From: Candidatus Hydrogenedentota bacterium
GTDB taxonomy: Bacteria > Hydrogenedentota > Hydrogenedentia > Hydrogenedentales > SLHB01
Direction of reading: 5' to 3'
DNA: 7,760 bases
Assembly (NCBI GenBank): GCA_026387845.1
Contig: JAPLKX010000652.1
Coordinates: 1 to 7,760 of the forward strand
Positions 1 to 6,507 of this stretch are shown here, in pieces. Below the pieces are notes generated by a model. The model had not been told where the DNA came from, did no database searches, and saw nothing but the letters and a program-made list of their open reading frames with translations. The stretch's first letter is position 1, and each line of letters starts with the position of its first letter. Both the position numbers and the translations under genes were made by a program.

Positions 1-1
1 G

Positions 2-544
2 TGGTTCCACTTGCCCGACGACGAAAAATGGGCCCTGTTAAGAGAAAAAAAACTGAACGTCCGCAGAACCGTCCTCACCGAACCCCTCCAACGCGCCACC
101 GAAGAATATCTACGCGAGTCCCGAGGGCGTTCGGAAAGCAACCGCAAGGCCAATGCCCTTTACGTCCAGTTGATCGCGCTCTACATCCAGCGCGAACTCC
201 CCCCCGACAGGGCCGCTAACGCCGCGTCTTCCCACGTACTCGACCGCCTCGAATCCATGATCAACGAAGACCTCGCCCGAGACTGGAACGTAGAAACCAT
301 GGCCAAAGAACTCGGCGTGTCCCAGTCCCACCTCCACCGCCTCGTCCAGGAACATTTCAGAACCTCCCCCATGAAACTCGTCACCCGCCTCCGAATGGAA
401 CGCGCACAGGAATGGCTCATCATGCACGACAGCCCGCAAGGCGTCATCGGCGAAATGGTCGGCTACCAAAACGAATTCGCCTTCCTCGTCGCCTTCAAAC
501 GATTCTCCGGCGTCACCCCCAAACAATTCCGCCGCCGCCGCTAG
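2..544 (+). CDS. AraC-family transcriptional regulator, C-terminal part (5' end outside window)
   Basis: The frame is open from the window edge and reads WFHLPDDEKWALL..., so the TTG at position 11 is an internal Leu and not a start. The visible 180 residues begin at what looks like the end of an AraC-type sensor domain, where W-x-H-F/L is common. A linker follows, then the DNA-binding domain. The first helix-turn-helix lies around visible residues 95-120 (WNVETMAKELGVSQSHLHRL, then F-R-T-S-P). The second lies around 147-173 and ends in the family signature G-Y-x-N-x-F-A-F...F-K-R-F-S-G-V-T-P-K-Q-F-R. The protein ends in a short arginine run. AraC proteins of this size bind promoter DNA and usually respond to a small molecule, often a sugar, but the ligand domain is not visible. 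The gene converges with the mrfB-like gene, with 17 bp between the stop codons. Family assignment is firm; target and ligand are unknown. Confidence 0.93.
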   Translation, partial: WFHLPDDEKWALLREKKLNVRRTVLTEPLQRATEEYLRESRGRSESNRKANALYVQLIALYIQRELPPDRAANAASSHVLDRLESMINEDLARDWNVETMAKELGVSQSHLHRLVQEHFRTSPMKLVTRLRMERAQEWLIMHDSPQGVIGEMVGYQNEFAFLVAFKRFSGVTPKQFRRRR

Positions 545-561
545 ACCGCCGCTGTTCGCAG

Positions 562-1842
562 CTAATCTTCTTCACATCTGTTCTTTTGCAGCTTACGTTC
601 GAGGCGCGTTTTCCGGCGCTGGAAATCCGCGATGAAACCTTGATCGTATGCCGGGCAGATTTGCAGGGCTTCGTGGCAGATCCGCAGGGCTTCGGCGAGG
701 TTGCGCGACCGGTGTTCGTGGTATTTGGCCAGTTCGAGCCGCGCCGTAAGGTCACTTGGAAACTCGCGCGTCATCAGGTTGAGGATTTCTTCCATCTGCT
801 GCCAGTCCTGCATGCGCTTGTACGCCGAGCAGAGGATGCACAGGCACTCGCGCCGCAGGCAGTTGTCGGTTTCGCACTCGAGCAGCTTGCGCGCATGCTC
901 GATGACCGCCTCGAACTTCTTCTGGCGGTGGTGCAGGCGCACGACCGACAGCCGGTCTTCCGCGTGCTCGAACCCGTCGCCGCACGGCACGCTCAGCCGC
1001 TGCGCAATCAGGGCCGCGAGCGCCACCAGGCTGACCACGTCGTTGCGGTGGTGGTTGAACACACGCGGCAGCACTTGCGCGTCCCTCGACCGCAGGTAGT
1101 CGAACCAGACCTGCGGAATCTCCGCGCCGGGGATGTCGCCGTGCCTGCGGATATTCAAGACTTCGCGCTCGACGTTCGCCAGGCTGCAGTCTTTGAGGCG
1201 CAGCTTGAAAATCCGGCGCACCGCGTGGATGAGGTCGTAATGCAGCGCGGCATCGAGCCGGAACGGGAGCCGGTTCGAGACGAACCTCGAGCGCAGCAAC
1301 GGGATGTCGAACGTTTTGCCGTTAAACGTGACGATGGTTTCGACCCCGGCGAAAATGTCCTGTAGATACAGCAGCATCGCTTCTTCATCGTCGAAATCGC
1401 GCATGAAACACTGGTCGAGCCTGAACACCGGGGGATCGCCGGTGAAATAGCCCGCGCCCACCAAAAAGGCCGTCGTGCCCGCGCCACCCGCCAAACCCGT
1501 CGTCTCCACATCGACAAACACAGCGGTGGCCGGGTCAAACCCCGCGAGCTCTTCGTCGCACGCCGAAAACGCGATGTGCTCGCCCGCCACGCTGAAAATG
1601 TCCCCCAGCGGGACGCCGCCCTGGCAGGTATCGAGCGGGAAATCCGTCCTGACAAGGTAAAAGGCGCCGGCCTCGTTCTCAACGAGCTCGCCCGGCACGC
1701 ACTTGTCGATCTCGAAATCGCCGCGTGCGCGCGCCGCTTGCTGCTGCTGCTCGACTTTGTCGCGTTCCTGGCGCCATTGCGAACCCAGCATCAGCCCGCG
1801 CTGCGCCATCAGTTGCTTCAGCTTGTCGTTGATTTCGGTCAT
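562..1842 (-). CDS. mrfB: MrfB/YprB-like DEDD-family exonuclease with C-terminal helical (TPR-like) region
   Basis: The 426-residue protein resembles Bacillus YprB/MrfB, the nuclease partner of the MrfA helicase in repair of mitomycin-type DNA damage. An RNase H-like exonuclease fold spans about residues 105-285. Motif I is D-V-E-T-T-G-L (D111, E113). Motif II is T-F-N-G-K-T-F-D-I-P-L-L (D179). A further acid is D203 in HYDLIHAVRR. Motif III is NHHRNDVVSL (D268, with H264/H265 nearby), which fits a DEDD two-metal-ion nuclease. Residues 1-100 are a charged, Gln-rich lead-in. Residues 299-410 look like TPR-type helical pairs and contain a cysteine cluster (C323, C328, C333, C335, C338). The start is the ATG 8 bp after the mrfA stop. 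The frame stays open for 94 codons upstream, but that part reads inside mrfA and has no family character. A GGAG 11 nt before the ATG lies in the 3' end of mrfA, implying coupled translation. Assignment rests on motifs plus gene pairing. Confidence 0.86.
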   Translation of the reverse strand: MTEINDKLKQLMAQRGLMLGSQWRQERDKVEQQQQAARARGDFEIDKCVPGELVENEAGAFYLVRTDFPLDTCQGGVPLGDIFSVAGEHIAFSACDEELAGFDPATAVFVDVETTGLAGGAGTTAFLVGAGYFTGDPPVFRLDQCFMRDFDDEEAMLLYLQDIFAGVETIVTFNGKTFDIPLLRSRFVSNRLPFRLDAALHYDLIHAVRRIFKLRLKDCSLANVEREVLNIRRHGDIPGAEIPQVWFDYLRSRDAQVLPRVFNHHRNDVVSLVALAALIAQRLSVPCGDGFEHAEDRLSVVRLHHRQKKFEAVIEHARKLLECETDNCLRRECLCILCSAYKRMQDWQQMEEILNLMTREFPSDLTARLELAKYHEHRSRNLAEALRICHEALQICPAYDQGFIADFQRRKTRLERKLQKNRCEED

Positions 1843-1850
1843 ATCGCCCG

Positions 1851-4124
1851 TTACTCCAGGCGCGCCAGTTTCGCCAGTTGAAGCGCGCCGGGCTTGCCGT
1901 GCGCGCCCACTTCGAGCGACGGCCCGACGCAACTCGGGCAGCCTTCCTTGCACTTGCAGTGATCGAGCAGCGAGATCGCCGCTTCGAGCAGCCGGTTGTG
2001 GTGGGTGTAGAGCTTGTCGCTGAACCCGACCCCGCCCGGGTAGACCTCGTAAAGGTAGATGGTCGGCTTGTCGGAGAATGGGGCGCGAACCATCGCCTGC
2101 GCCCGGATGTCGGTGAGGTCGCACAGCACTTGCACGGGCGCCACCTGCCGCAGCGTGTTGGCCAGCGCGTTCAACGCCTCCCCGAGGCTCTTCATGTCAA
2201 GCTGGAACTGCTCGCCCGCGTTCTCCGGGAACTCGATCCAGTAAGCCGACGTGTGCATGGTAGTCTCGTCTAGGTTGATATCTCCGGAGCCAACGTTGTC
2301 ATGCGTGCCAAACTTGATCTTCTTAAACTTCGTAGGCAGCCATGTCACGCTAACTTCGCCCAGATGCTTCTCGACGTGCGCCAACCTCGTGTGATCAAAC
2401 ATGTCAATGACCTTGAGATCAACCTTTATCTGAGCGTCGGTGTAGTAATCAACTTCAACGGGGCGTGCGTACGCTTTGCGATCCTTGAGATCAAGTTTGT
2501 CTATGGTGTACTGCGCGGTCTGGTGAAGATAAATGGCCTCTTCATATACTTCGACGGGGGCACTAAACAGGTCCACCTCGCCGATCACTCGACCATTGTC
2601 TGAGGTGTCGAGTATAACGACGTTGTCGGGAGAGGCGGTGCGCAAGCTAATTTCCTCGGCTGGATAAGAATCCGCCGACCAGTGCCATTTGTTCTTGACG
2701 TGGCGCAGTATGCGGTTCTCCGCAAGGAATTCGAGGATCTCCTGTGTCGACGCCGCGTCGAGCCCGAACGATTCGCCATCGATAAAGGGGATCTCGAACG
2801 CGGCACATTTGATGTGGCTGGTGGCGATGATCAGGTTGTTCGGATCGACTGTGGCGCTCTCGGGGGGCAAGTCGAAGAAATATTCGGGGTTGCCGATGAT
2901 GTACTGATCGAGGGCCGCGCTGGACGCCACGAGCACCGCCAACGAAATGCCGGTGCGGCGTCCAGCCCGGCCCGCCTGCTGCCACGTGCTCGCCACGCTG
3001 CCCGAATAGCCCGCCATGATGCACACATCCAGCGAACCAATGTCGATCCCCAACTCGAGCGCGTTCGTGCTGATCACCGCCATGACCTTGCCTTCCCGCA
3101 GGCCTTTCTCGATCTCCCGCCGTTCCGTCGGCAGATATCCGCCGCGGTATCCGCGCACGAGATTGTGGTCCTTCTTGAGCTGGCGGACAGCCTCCTTGAG
3201 ATAGGTTGTCATGATTTCGACGCGCAGCCGGCTGCGCGCAAAAACGATAGTTTGAATATTTCGCGTCAGGAATTGCGCCGCAATGCGCACCGCTTCTTTT
3301 ACAGACGACTTCCGAATCCCGAGTGCCTGGTTTACCACCGGCGGGTTGAAAAAAAGAAAATGCTTCTCACCGGCCGGGGCGCCGTTTTTATCGATCAGGC
3401 GTGTGGGCTGCTCGATGATCCGCTCGGCGATTTCCTTGGGGTTGTTGATCGTGGCGCTGCAGCAGATGAACTTCGGGTTCGAGCCATAGAACCGGCAGAT
3501 GCGTTTCAGCCGCCTGATCACGTTGGCCAGGTGGCTGCCGAACACGCCCCGGTAATGATGAATCTCGTCAATCACGACATATTCGAGGTTCTCGAACAGC
3601 TTGATCCAGATGGTATGGTGCGGCAGGATGCCCGTGTGCAGCATGTCCGGGTTGGTTACCACAATGTGGCCCGCGCTCCGGATGGCTTTCCGCGCAGACG
3701 CCGGCGTGTCGCCGTCAAACGTGTACGTGCCGATTCGGACATCCAGGTCGTCAATGGTGCCTTTGAGTTCATTCACCTGGTCCTGCGACAGCGCCTTGGT
3801 GGGGAACAGGTACAGCGCACGCGCTTCCGGGTTTCCCAAAAGCCGGTTCAAGACCGGCACGTTGTAGCAAAGCGTCTTGCCCGATGCCGTCGGCGTCACC
3901 ACGCACACGTTCTCGCCCGCCAACACGGCCTCGATCGCCTCCGCCTGGTGCGTGTACAGGTGGTGGACCCCGCGCTTCTGCAACGCCTCGATCAGGCGCA
4001 TATCAAGCTGGCGCGGAAAATCGGCGTACTGGGCCGGGCGCGCCGGCAGGATACGCCACGCCGTCAAGTTCTGCTTGAACTCGGCATCAGACTTCAGCCG
4101 GTCGATAATCTGGGCTACATTCAT
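1851..4124 (-). CDS. mrfA: MrfA/YprA-like DEAH-box superfamily 2 helicase with C-terminal four-cysteine (DUF1998/MZB) domain
   Basis: The 757-residue protein is close to the length of B. subtilis YprA (MrfA), an ATP-dependent DNA helicase acting with MrfB in excision of bulky or crosslinked lesions. RecA domain 1 shows a Q-motif-like YTHQAEAI (57-64), Walker A TPTASGKT (77-84), motif Ia PTKAL (108-112), motif II DEIH (186-189) and motif III SAT (223-225). RecA domain 2 shows IVFARSR (293-299), VISTNALELGIDIG (350-363) and motif VI QQAGRAGRR (382-390). The C-terminal half carries YEVYPGGVGFSDKLY (692-706) and the metal-binding cysteines C723, C725, C729 and C732 (C-x-C-x3-C-x2-C), as in DUF1998 helicases. 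The ATG has a strong GGAGGT Shine-Dalgarno at 4136-4141, 11 nt upstream. The mrfB-like gene follows after 8 bp. Related helicases include plant/yeast Hrq1-type RecQ4-like proteins, but the adjacent nuclease makes MrfA the best name. Confidence 0.9.
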   Translation of the reverse strand: MNVAQIIDRLKSDAEFKQNLTAWRILPARPAQYADFPRQLDMRLIEALQKRGVHHLYTHQAEAIEAVLAGENVCVVTPTASGKTLCYNVPVLNRLLGNPEARALYLFPTKALSQDQVNELKGTIDDLDVRIGTYTFDGDTPASARKAIRSAGHIVVTNPDMLHTGILPHHTIWIKLFENLEYVVIDEIHHYRGVFGSHLANVIRRLKRICRFYGSNPKFICCSATINNPKEIAERIIEQPTRLIDKNGAPAGEKHFLFFNPPVVNQALGIRKSSVKEAVRIAAQFLTRNIQTIVFARSRLRVEIMTTYLKEAVRQLKKDHNLVRGYRGGYLPTERREIEKGLREGKVMAVISTNALELGIDIGSLDVCIMAGYSGSVASTWQQAGRAGRRTGISLAVLVASSAALDQYIIGNPEYFFDLPPESATVDPNNLIIATSHIKCAAFEIPFIDGESFGLDAASTQEILEFLAENRILRHVKNKWHWSADSYPAEEISLRTASPDNVVILDTSDNGRVIGEVDLFSAPVEVYEEAIYLHQTAQYTIDKLDLKDRKAYARPVEVDYYTDAQIKVDLKVIDMFDHTRLAHVEKHLGEVSVTWLPTKFKKIKFGTHDNVGSGDINLDETTMHTSAYWIEFPENAGEQFQLDMKSLGEALNALANTLRQVAPVQVLCDLTDIRAQAMVRAPFSDKPTIYLYEVYPGGVGFSDKLYTHHNRLLEAAISLLDHCKCKEGCPSCVGPSLEVGAHGKPGALQLAKLARLE

Positions 4125-4146
4125 CGGAATACACTACCTCCATCTG

Positions 4147-4175
4147 AATATAACATCAGTAGTCCCTCCTGGCAA
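4147..4175 (-). promoter_or_regulatory. Candidate sigma-70-type promoter of the mrfAB operon
   Basis: On the minus strand TTGCCA (4175-4170, 5/6 to TTGACA) is followed after exactly 17 bp by TATATT (4152-4147, 5/6 to TATAAT). Transcription would start near 4140, at the edge of the GGAGGT ribosome-binding site, giving an unusually short leader of roughly 16-18 nt. The -35 lies inside a small inverted repeat (CTCCT, 5-nt loop, AGGAG; 4166-4180) that could be an operator or chance. A perfect TATAAT without a matching -35 lies further upstream at 4207-4202 and is the alternative; it would give a leader of about 70 nt. No LexA-like site was seen. Confidence 0.4.
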
Positions 4176-4256
4176 AGGAGATTTTTTAGGAGCAAGCCAA
4201 GATTATACATCTTCAGGGCGCACGCCACGCCGGCTGAGCTCTCTGATGGTTTGTTT

Positions 4257-4343
4257 CAACCGTCCCTTCCGGGACTATGTGCGGCGCTGACTTCCCACCC
4301 AGGACTGCCGTCCTGGGCTATTTCCATGTCGTCCCTCCGGGAC
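4257..4343 (-). repeat. Composite hairpin repeat module, copy 1 (minus orientation)
   Basis: Read on the minus strand the 87-bp module is: a GTCCC..GGGAC hairpin (4343-4331, 3-nt loop); the spacer GACATGGAAATAG; a perfect 8-bp stem CCCAGGAC/GTCCTGGG with a 4-nt loop (4317-4298); about 20 nt of unrelated sequence; then TA plus a second GTCCC..GGGAC hairpin (4275-4262) ending in GGTTG. The same order of elements occurs in copy 2 in the opposite orientation. Stems are kept while loops and linkers differ, as expected for REP/BIME-like interspersed elements. The family name is not known to me. Confidence 0.75.
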
Positions 4344-4376
4344 TTAGAGGATACCATGGCCTACCCTTGCGCGTGG

Positions 4377-4396
4377 AAGCGGCGTCCCCGCCGCTT
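4377..4396. repeat. Perfect 8-bp hairpin between the two repeat modules
   Basis: AAGCGGCG (4377-4384) and CGCCGCTT (4389-4396) are perfect reverse complements separated by the tetraloop TCCC. The hairpin sits roughly midway between the two inverted composite modules. No T-run follows on the plus strand and no A-run precedes it, so it is not a classical intrinsic terminator. It may be a third type of unit in the same mosaic repeat. Confidence 0.7.
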
Positions 4397-4458
4397 TATT
4401 GGAGCGACACTGACCCTGCATCTACACTCGGCGCTCCCCTTGCCGCCCGCCATCATGA

Positions 4459-4545
4459 GTCCTGCCAGGGACGACGTGACAATAGCCCAGGAGGAACTCC
4501 TGGGATCCCCTCCGTAATCGAGGCCTAGTCCCGTAGGGACGGCTG
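4459..4545 (+). repeat. Composite hairpin repeat module, copy 2 (plus orientation)
   Basis: This is the same architecture as copy 1 on the plus strand: a decayed GTCC..GGAC hairpin (4459-4472), the spacer GACGTGACAATAG, a perfect 8-bp stem CCCAGGAG/CTCCTGGG with a GAA loop (4486-4504), a 21-nt unrelated linker, then TA with GTCCC-GTA-GGGAC (4528-4540) and GGCTG. The stem bases differ from copy 1 in a compensated way (..GAC/GTC.. versus ..GAG/CTC..), which suggests selection for pairing or copying of a folded unit. Confidence 0.75.
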
Positions 4546-4560
4546 AACACCCGCATCAGC

Positions 4561-4590
4561 TTGACGGTTGCCCCGCGTGTTTGCCATAGT
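4561..4590 (+). promoter_or_regulatory. Candidate sigma-70-type promoter of the DUF1080 gene
   Basis: TTGACG (4561-4566, 5/6 to the -35 consensus) is followed after 18 bp by CATAGT (4585-4590, 4/6 to the -10 consensus). It begins 15 bp after the second repeat module and would give a leader of about 55 nt. The -10 match is weak, so this is only a candidate. Confidence 0.33.
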
Positions 4591-4652
4591 GGAGGCGTGT
4601 AAGCGTCGGGGGAAGCCCGGCGCCGATCTTCAACAGCGGAAAGGGTAAAGAC

Positions 4653-5273
4653 ATGGGCAAACTGCATACGAGAATGCTGGTCGCGGTTATGTTGGGCGTA
4701 TTCTGTGCGTGGGCTGCGTTTGCGCAGGAGGCGCCGATCAAGCTGTTCAACGGCAAAGACCTGACCGGCTGGAAAGCCGAGGGCAACGCGAAGTGGTCAG
4801 TCGAAAACGGGATGCTCGTGGGCGTACAGGGTGAAAAGAACGCGCCCGGCGACCTGTTCACTGACAAGGACTACGACAATTTCGAGCTCAAGGTGGTCTA
4901 CAAAGTCGTGTGGCCGGCCAACAGCGGCGTGTGGTTCCGCTACCAGTCGCCCGAAAAGGCCTACCAGGCCGACATCCTCGAGTATAAGGACCCCGTAGCC
5001 TACTCCGGCACGATTTACTGTCCCGGCAAGATGTTCCTGGCCGCCAACACTGATGCCACCATCGAGAAAAAAGACGACTGGAACACGATGATCATCAAGG
5101 CCGAGGGCGACCACCTCGTCGTCACGCTCAACGGCAAAAAGACCGCCGACGTACATGATGCTTCATATGCCACCGGCAAGATCGGGTTCCAGATCCACCC
5201 CGGCGCCGAGTTCGCCACCATGAAAATCATGGTGAAAGAGATGGAGCTGAAACCCCTCAAGGCTGCGAAGTAG
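4653..5273 (+). CDS. Secreted DUF1080 (3-keto-disaccharide hydrolase-like) protein
   Basis: The 206-residue protein has a cleavable signal peptide: charged start (MGKLHTR), hydrophobic stretch 8-23, and A-F-A before Q25 as the likely signal-peptidase I site. C18 is not in a lipobox. The mature part is a single DUF1080 domain, a concanavalin-like beta-sandwich. It opens with the hallmark LFNGKDLTGW (31-40), then W-S-V-E-N-G-M-L (48-55), NSGVWFR (90-96), A-D-I-L-E-Y (106-111), D-D-W-N-T-M-I-I (141-148), LNGKK (159-163) and KIGFQIHPG (176-184). The family acts outside the cytoplasm; some members hydrolyse 3-keto-glycosides, but most are untested. The ATG has a GGAAAGGG-type ribosome-binding site at 4638-4645. 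The gene stands alone on its strand and converges with the URO-D-like gene, with 5 bp between stops. Substrate cannot be read from sequence. Confidence 0.9.
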   Translation: MGKLHTRMLVAVMLGVFCAWAAFAQEAPIKLFNGKDLTGWKAEGNAKWSVENGMLVGVQGEKNAPGDLFTDKDYDNFELKVVYKVVWPANSGVWFRYQSPEKAYQADILEYKDPVAYSGTIYCPGKMFLAANTDATIEKKDDWNTMIIKAEGDHLVVTLNGKKTADVHDASYATGKIGFQIHPGAEFATMKIMVKEMELKPLKAAK

Positions 5274-5278
5274 CAGGT

Positions 5279-6433
5279 TCAGCCAAACACCCGGTGCATT
5301 CGGTCGCAGTAGTACCTGACATTGTCCCATTTGCCGTCGGGCGCGATGCGGTGATCCGGGCAGGGAATGTAGCCGCCGAGATCGACGAGCCGGCGCAACC
5401 GCTCCACCTCCGCATCGACCGCGGCGAAATCCCGTGAGAACACCACCTTGTTGGTGCCGCCGATCCCGCGAAGCTCTTTTCCGTACTGTTTTCTCCACGG
5501 CTCGATGCTGGCACCCCACGTGCCCACTTCAATCGGGAACATCGTGTTGACGCCGTTGTTGAACCACGTCGGGATCAGCGCGTCGATCAGACCGTCGCAG
5601 TCCAGCGAGACAATGTTGATCCCGTACCCGTTGACCAACTCCGTGATGCGCCGGTAGTGCGGGCCGACCTTCTCGTCGAACACGTAGGGGTTGACGAGCG
5701 GCCCGTTTTTGAAACAGATGTCTTCCCAGAAGTGGGCGAAATCGAACTTGGCGCCGGTTTTGAGAACGGCCTTAACGCACGTGTAGCACAAGTTGCCGAC
5801 AATGTCGATCATCTCGTCGAACAGGCCCTCGTCCTCAGCGTAGATATACGTCGAGCCAAGCACGCCAACGACGTCGCGTATCCGGCCAAACAGGCTGCCG
5901 CAATGAAGGCCATAGGGATAATCGCGGGTGTCGGCCCGCAAGAAATCGAGCCCGCCCGCGTCGAAATCAATCATCTTATCGTTGACTCTGACGCTCGCCT
6001 TGTTCACCCGCTCCATGCTGAACTCGAGCCGCGACAGGTAATGTTCTTCCCAGTCTTTGCGCGTTTTGAGCTTGTGGTCGAATTCGGCGGGGATGCCCGT
6101 CGCGCCGTCTTTCTCGAGCACGATTACGCCGCACTTGTCCAGCACTTTGCGCGACCCGTCCGGCAGCACCTCGAGTGTGGTCCGCTCGAATTCCGGCAAG
6201 AGAAACGTGTTCGGGCTCATGCACGAGTACCAGTTGAAATCAAATCCCAGTTTCGCCGTTACCACCGCATCGACCGGGTTGCCGTCCTTCCATTCGGTGG
6301 CTTCCTCGCGCGTGATGTGGCCTTCCTCCGCCCATTTCGCGAGGGTTTGATCCCAGAAACCAAAATGAACGACCGGCATACGGTCGTACGGCTGATAGTT
6401 CAAAACGGCCATGCCGCGTTCTCGATGTGTCAT
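5279..6433 (-). CDS. Uroporphyrinogen-decarboxylase-superfamily protein, long paralog (not HemE)
   Basis: This 384-residue URO-D/MtaA-type TIM-barrel protein is probably cytoplasmic (no signal peptide or membrane segment). The N-terminus MTHRERGMAVLNYQPYDRMP matches the family start (T-x-R-E-R-x..A-L-N-..-D-R-x-P). Other family-like segments are FWEDICFKNGPLVNP (235-249), SLDCDGLIDALIPTWFNNGVN (276-296), GIGGTNK (323-329) and GGYIPCPDHRIAPD (353-366). The HemE signature around R-Q-A-G-R is absent, so heme synthesis is unlikely. C279 and C358 sit roughly where zinc-binding cysteines occur in MtaA-like methylcobamide methyltransferases, but the partner His two residues before the first Cys is Leu (L277), so metal binding is uncertain. 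The ATG has GGAGGAG 11 nt upstream and overlaps the stop of a paralog remnant (ATGA). It is probably co-transcribed with the 6535-7554 gene. Substrate unknown. Confidence 0.87.
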   Translation of the reverse strand: MTHRERGMAVLNYQPYDRMPVVHFGFWDQTLAKWAEEGHITREEATEWKDGNPVDAVVTAKLGFDFNWYSCMSPNTFLLPEFERTTLEVLPDGSRKVLDKCGVIVLEKDGATGIPAEFDHKLKTRKDWEEHYLSRLEFSMERVNKASVRVNDKMIDFDAGGLDFLRADTRDYPYGLHCGSLFGRIRDVVGVLGSTYIYAEDEGLFDEMIDIVGNLCYTCVKAVLKTGAKFDFAHFWEDICFKNGPLVNPYVFDEKVGPHYRRITELVNGYGINIVSLDCDGLIDALIPTWFNNGVNTMFPIEVGTWGASIEPWRKQYGKELRGIGGTNKVVFSRDFAAVDAEVERLRRLVDLGGYIPCPDHRIAPDGKWDNVRYYCDRMHRVFG

Positions 6434-6507
6434 AACGGTGGTAACTCCTCCATCCAGGTTTCAAAAACCGCTTCAATATTCTCGCGCGGGTCGCGCAGGC
6501 CCCATTC
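6430..6507 (-). pseudogene. 3' remnant of a third URO-D-like paralog
   Basis: These 78 bp encode 25 residues plus stop, starting E-W-G-L-R-D-P-R-E-N and ending M-E-E-L-P-P-L. They match the last 25 residues of the intact gene upstream (its residues 315-339) at 22 of 25 positions. By hand count the DNA matches at 62 of 78 positions; 13 codons differ, 10 of them synonymously. The fragment is in frame with the upstream gene's TGA, nine codons further on. Its own TGA overlaps the next gene's ATG. No body of the paralog is present and no start codon with a ribosome-binding site precedes it, so it is a truncated leftover, although its end still carries the ribosome-binding site of the downstream gene. 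Confidence 0.88.
6445..6451 (-). promoter_or_regulatory. Shine-Dalgarno of the 5279-6433 gene, embedded in the paralog remnant
   Basis: GGAGGAG on the minus strand lies 11 nt before the ATG at 6433. It is formed by the remnant's codons ATG GAG GAG (Met-Glu-Glu). In the intact paralog the same place reads ATG GAG AAA, a weaker site. The remnant therefore keeps a working role as translation-start sequence, which could explain why this piece survived. Confidence 0.7.

Larger units (their letters stand above)
4125..4652. other. 528-bp non-coding region between divergent genes, rich in hairpin repeats
   Basis: No convincing gene lies between the mrfA-like start and the DUF1080 start. Short open frames here have no ribosome-binding site and read through hairpins. 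The region holds the mrfA promoter candidates near 4147-4207, two composite repeat modules in opposite orientation (4257-4343 and 4459-4545), a strong hairpin between them (4377-4396), and a candidate promoter for the rightward gene (4561-4590). In the remainder (4208-4256, 4346-4376, 4397-4458, 4591-4637) nothing specific is recognised. Confidence 0.8.

Noticed and set aside
1843..2124. 94-codon upstream extension of the mrfB-like frame
   Set aside because: It reads inside the mrfA 3' end in another frame (Arg/Pro/His-rich, no homology). The ATG at 1842 has a Shine-Dalgarno and matches the expected N-terminal length of YprB proteins.
4166..4190. CTCCT-GGCAA-AGGAG followed by ATTTTTT on the plus strand, resembling an intrinsic terminator
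   Set aside because: The stem is only 5 bp, and no plus-strand gene ends nearby for it to terminate. The same bases are better explained as part of the minus-strand mrfA promoter region.
2682..4517. A 611-codon open frame on the plus strand opposite the mrfA-like gene
   Set aside because: It is antisense to a gene with complete helicase motifs, its translation is Arg/Val/Asp-rich without family features, and no ribosome-binding site precedes it. GC-rich third positions commonly keep such frames open.
4257..4545. CRISPR array reading of the repeated hairpins
   Set aside because: There are only two module copies, in opposite orientation, with no regular direct repeats and spacers and no cas gene in the window.
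4666..4724. Lipoprotein signal in the DUF1080 protein at C18
   Set aside because: The residues before C18 (L-G-V-F) do not fit a lipobox, whereas A-F-A before Q25 is a normal signal-peptidase I site.
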